Below are positions 61,915 to 64,000 of a stretch of DNA of 64,000 nucleotides, in pieces. The stretch comes from Candidatus Rifleibacteriota bacterium. GTDB lineage: Bacteria > Muiribacteriota > Ozemobacteria > Ozemobacterales > Ozemobacteraceae. Under the pieces are notes generated by a model. The model searched no databases, was not told the origin of the DNA, and saw only the letters and a program-made list of their open reading frames with translations. Location: the NCBI GenBank assembly GCA_018818125.1, contig JAHISQ010000120.1, positions 120,491-184,490 of the forward strand, written 5' to 3'. A program made the translations under genes and the position numbers. Each line of letters starts with the position of its first letter. Within the stretch, counting starts at the first letter, position 1.

Positions 61915-63156
61915 TTATCCGGGAATTGATTTAAGCTGGCCGGCGAGATGGCCGCTGGCAAATGCCCAGTGCAAATTGAAGCCGCCGCAGGGGCCGTCAA
62001 GATCAACAATTTCGCCACAAAAATAGAGGCCTTGCAGTAACCTGCTTTGCATGGTTTCCGGACTGATCTGTTTAAGCGCCACGCCGCCGCGAGTAACCAT
62101 GGCTGCGGCAAAGCCATCGTGGCCGATTACAGTCAGTGGCGTCCAGGTCAGCAGTTTTATCAGCTCATCACGCTGCTGGCCGGCCAGACGGCCGTAGGCC
62201 GAGTCGGGATCGATGCTGGCGAGTTGGCACAACTCGCGTGCCAGTGGCCTGTTTATAAAAGTTGCGAGCAGATCGGCAACGCTGGCGGATTTGTTGTTGC
62301 TCTGTGCCTTTTTAAGGCGTTCTCTGATTTGTTCTTCGTTCATGCCCTGAGTCAGGTTTATCAGCAGCGGTACTTCTCCGTATTTTTTTAGCAGTGGCGT
62401 TATTTCACGGGCAAAATCGAGTACTATCGGTCCGCGAATGCCATTTTCGGTGAAAATCAGGTCGCCTTTTGCCTGCAGTTTTTTTGCTTCGGGCAGATTA
62501 ATACGCATTTCGGCTTTGCCAATGGTGTCAGCCCGGCATTTTTTAACCCAGGTTTCGCGGGTTTTAAGCGGCAGCATAGCTGGAAACAGCTCACTTATCT
62601 GGTGTCCTGTCGCCGCCGCCAGATCATAGCCGCTGGCATCGGCGCCGAGTGAAGGGTAGCCCGGCCCGCCACTGGCGATGATTACATTGGCTGCTCTGTA
62701 AGATTGCGTGTTTGTGGTTACCCCGATCACTGCGCCGTTTTGTTGATCAATTTTTTCGACTTTCTGGCCGTATAAGAGTTCAATATCAAGTCGTTTAATC
62801 TCGGCTTCGAGTGCGGCGACAACCGTGTCTGACTTGTGTGTTACCGGGAAAATCCGGTAACCGTCGAGTGCGTTGCATTCGACGCCGATTCCGGCAAAGA
62901 ACTCGACAAGAGCATCGTGATCAAGCGCCTTGAGCGCCGGAATCATGAATCGTCCTTCGCGGCCAAAGCGCGCGATAAATTGTTCACTGCTGAGGGTATT
63001 GGCGAGATTGCATCGGCCACCGCCGCTGGCTCGCAGTTTGGCGCCAGACTGGCTTTGTTTTTCGAGCAGCAGCACTCGACTGCCGCATCGGGCGGCTGTT
63101 ATAGCGGCCATCATTCCTGCCGCGCCAGCTCCAATTACGATCAAATCATGTGTCAT
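61915..63156 (-). CDS. HI0933-family flavoprotein (NAD(P)/FAD-dependent oxidoreductase)
   Basis: 413 residues. Rossmann GAGAAGMMAAITAA with the ADP-binding Glu (LLLEKQ), then SGAKLRASGGGRCNLAN, the hallmark of the YhiN/HI0933 family. It ends with YFCGEIVDLDGPCGGFNLHWAFASG, the second flavin-binding segment. Substrate unknown; the family is widespread in bacteria. Length normal. The 61681-61914 gap contains only promoter-type sequence. Confidence 0.93.
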   Translation of the reverse strand: MTHDLIVIGAGAAGMMAAITAARCGSRVLLLEKQSQSGAKLRASGGGRCNLANTLSSEQFIARFGREGRFMIPALKALDHDALVEFFAGIGVECNALDGYRIFPVTHKSDTVVAALEAEIKRLDIELLYGQKVEKIDQQNGAVIGVTTNTQSYRAANVIIASGGPGYPSLGADASGYDLAAATGHQISELFPAMLPLKTRETWVKKCRADTIGKAEMRINLPEAKKLQAKGDLIFTENGIRGPIVLDFAREITPLLKKYGEVPLLINLTQGMNEEQIRERLKKAQSNNKSASVADLLATFINRPLARELCQLASIDPDSAYGRLAGQQRDELIKLLTWTPLTVIGHDGFAAAMVTRGGVALKQISPETMQSRLLQGLYFCGEIVDLDGPCGGFNLHWAFASGHLAGQLKSIPG

Positions 63157-63204
63157 GCGTAAAATTTTGTTGCAGTCATTGCTTAATGATCGCTGACAAC
63201 AAAA

Positions 63205-63762
63205 TCAGCCAGCTTTGTCGGTGAGAGTGGTTTTCAGCAGAGTCATCTGACCGTTCTTGAGACTGTAGATGGCGCGAGCTTCTTTAGGCGGGGTGTCATC
63301 GGTAAAATACTCAATTACAACTTCCGGGCACCCGTCGCTATCCTGATCGGAAAGCGAAATTTTGCCGGCACTGAAGCCTGTTGCTTCCCAGATTTGTTGA
63401 TATTTTCCATCTTTTAGCTGCAGCAATGACAGTTCTCTGAGGTCAGCCGAACCGCCAAGCTCCATGACAATAAGCATTTCATTGCTGCCGTTGCCATCAA
63501 AATCTGCCTGTAATACCTGCTCGACGGCGCGACCTTCTGATTCAAAGACAACCTTGGTTTCTCCGTCTTTTTCGATGAAAATGCGGTCTTCGCGGGCGAT
63601 CATGCCTTCAGCCTGCCGTTTTTCAAGCATGAGTCGGCCATTGGCGTCAGATGAAATTTCTATTTTCTCGTTCATTGTCGCTAACAGAAATGATGGACTC
63701 AGCAACGCAGTGGCAAGTATAAAAGCAGTTCCAAGTAGTAAGCTAAAGTTTCTGGTTATCAT
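63205..63762 (-). CDS. exported FG-GAP/VCBS-like repeat protein
   Basis: 185 residues. Signal peptide (MITRNFSLLLGTAFILATALLSPSFLLA). Two repeats hold DFDGNGSNEMLIV and DQDSDGCPEVVIEY, the Asp-rich calcium-binding loops of FG-GAP/VCBS-type proteins, and the rest is beta-rich. AAGGAA precedes the ATG. Adjacent to the partial gene at the right edge with a 9-nt gap, so both may be one operon. Confidence 0.75.
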   Translation of the reverse strand: MITRNFSLLLGTAFILATALLSPSFLLATMNEKIEISSDANGRLMLEKRQAEGMIAREDRIFIEKDGETKVVFESEGRAVEQVLQADFDGNGSNEMLIVMELGGSADLRELSLLQLKDGKYQQIWEATGFSAGKISLSDQDSDGCPEVVIEYFTDDTPPKEARAIYSLKNGQMTLLKTTLTDKAG

Positions 63763-63771
63763 AATATTTCC

Positions 63772-64000
63772 TTAGGCTCCCAGGCCATGGGCATAAGAAT
63801 AAAGCTGGTCTGCATAGGCATCGACACTTTTGCTGCCTGACATTTTTTCTTTGACGTAGGTTCGTTCAAGGTCGTTCAAGGCCAGGCCGAGGCACATTTT
63901 AACCTTCAGGCCATAACCAACAGCGCCGCTTCTGGCTTTAACCATATCGGCAAAAGAGCCGGCAAGCTTGGTGGAATATGGCCCCATGTTGTAGGCGCAG
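63772..64000 (-). CDS. C-terminal part of an uncharacterised protein, possibly a lytic transglycosylase
   Basis: The reading frame stays open to the right edge of the window, so only the last ~76 residues are present, starting CAYNMGPYSTKLAGSFADM and ending YADQLYSYAHGLGA. The YNMGP segment is like the YNxGP motif of Slt-type transglycosylases, which cleave peptidoglycan, but the catalytic Glu would be outside. An ATG at 63987 exists in frame but the frame upstream of it is open, so it need not be the start. Confidence 0.6.
   Translation of the reverse strand, partial: CAYNMGPYSTKLAGSFADMVKARSGAVGYGLKVKMCLGLALNDLERTYVKEKMSGSKSVDAYADQLYSYAHGLGA

Noticed and set aside
1..64000. CRISPR arrays, transposases, prophage or rRNA genes.
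   Set aside because: None were found: no regularly spaced repeats, no DDE or tyrosine recombinase motifs, and no rRNA sequence.

Overview
This 64 kb window looks like an ordinary chromosomal stretch, dense in single-copy housekeeping genes, from a free-living, diderm (outer-membrane) bacterium of roughly balanced GC content. Evidence for an outer membrane is a LysM protein that ends in a beta-barrel-like domain with an aromatic C-terminus, a PilT/PilB-type motor pair, and a GspJ/GspK-like pseudopilin operon. Strong GGAGG ribosome sites, frequent GTG/TTG starts, sigma70-type promoters with 17-bp spacers, a ThyX thymidylate synthase, a single-chain GlyS and a ComFB protein all fit a poorly sampled deep lineage. 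Candidatus Riflebacteria is my best guess, but it is an inference from gene style and not proven by any marker here.

Layout. 1-7.3 kb: an RRM RNA-binding protein (partial), a regulatory cluster (sigma54 activator without receiver, ComFB, STAS), rpmE, thyX, a chorismate mutase/prephenate dehydratase-like protein and the trkAH potassium system. 7.4-15.2 kb: mnmA, an exported protein, a large membrane glycosyltransferase-like protein, tRNA-Leu(CAA), a tiny zinc ribbon protein, a FecR-domain protein, HU and a methyltransferase, then about 0.5 kb without a convincing gene. 15.3-25 kb: an unusual PilB-like protein with broken ATPase motifs next to PilT, typA, a TPR-deacetylase, and an ECF sigma factor operon. 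25-33 kb: LOG-family protein, glyS, an orphan DNA methyltransferase, a YvlB/DUF4097-type protein, a coiled-coil membrane protein, an RNase II/R enzyme and a sigma-like unknown. 33.3-39.5 kb is the most accessory part: tandem Cys-rich paralogs, a cpYpsA-like protein, LprI-like, HEAT-like and ankyrin proteins, a short dispersed repeat and the LysM barrel protein. 39.6-44.2 kb: PIN-PhoH and a pseudopilin operon. 44.3-54.8 kb: uvrA, radA, a Cys-containing ribbon-helix-helix protein with znuACB, then yacL, a CBS protein with a HutP-like C-terminus, and gltX. 55-64 kb: two membrane unknowns, a radical SAM DNA-repair pair behind a striking palindromic promoter, a cation exchanger, a decayed paralog fragment, bacterioferritin, an HI0933 flavoprotein and an exported protein.

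The observations most worth a second look are (1) the CBS-HutP-like fusion, (2) the 21-bp perfect inverted repeat wrapped round the promoter of the radical SAM repair genes, (3) the pseudo-ATPase PilB with an intact MshEN cyclic-di-GMP type domain, (4) a ribbon-helix-helix candidate zinc regulator leading the znu operon, (5) the P-protein-like enzyme lacking its catalytic threonine, and (6) a decayed second copy of the 3' end of the repair partner gene beyond an exchanger gene. No CRISPR array, transposase, prophage or rRNA gene was seen.
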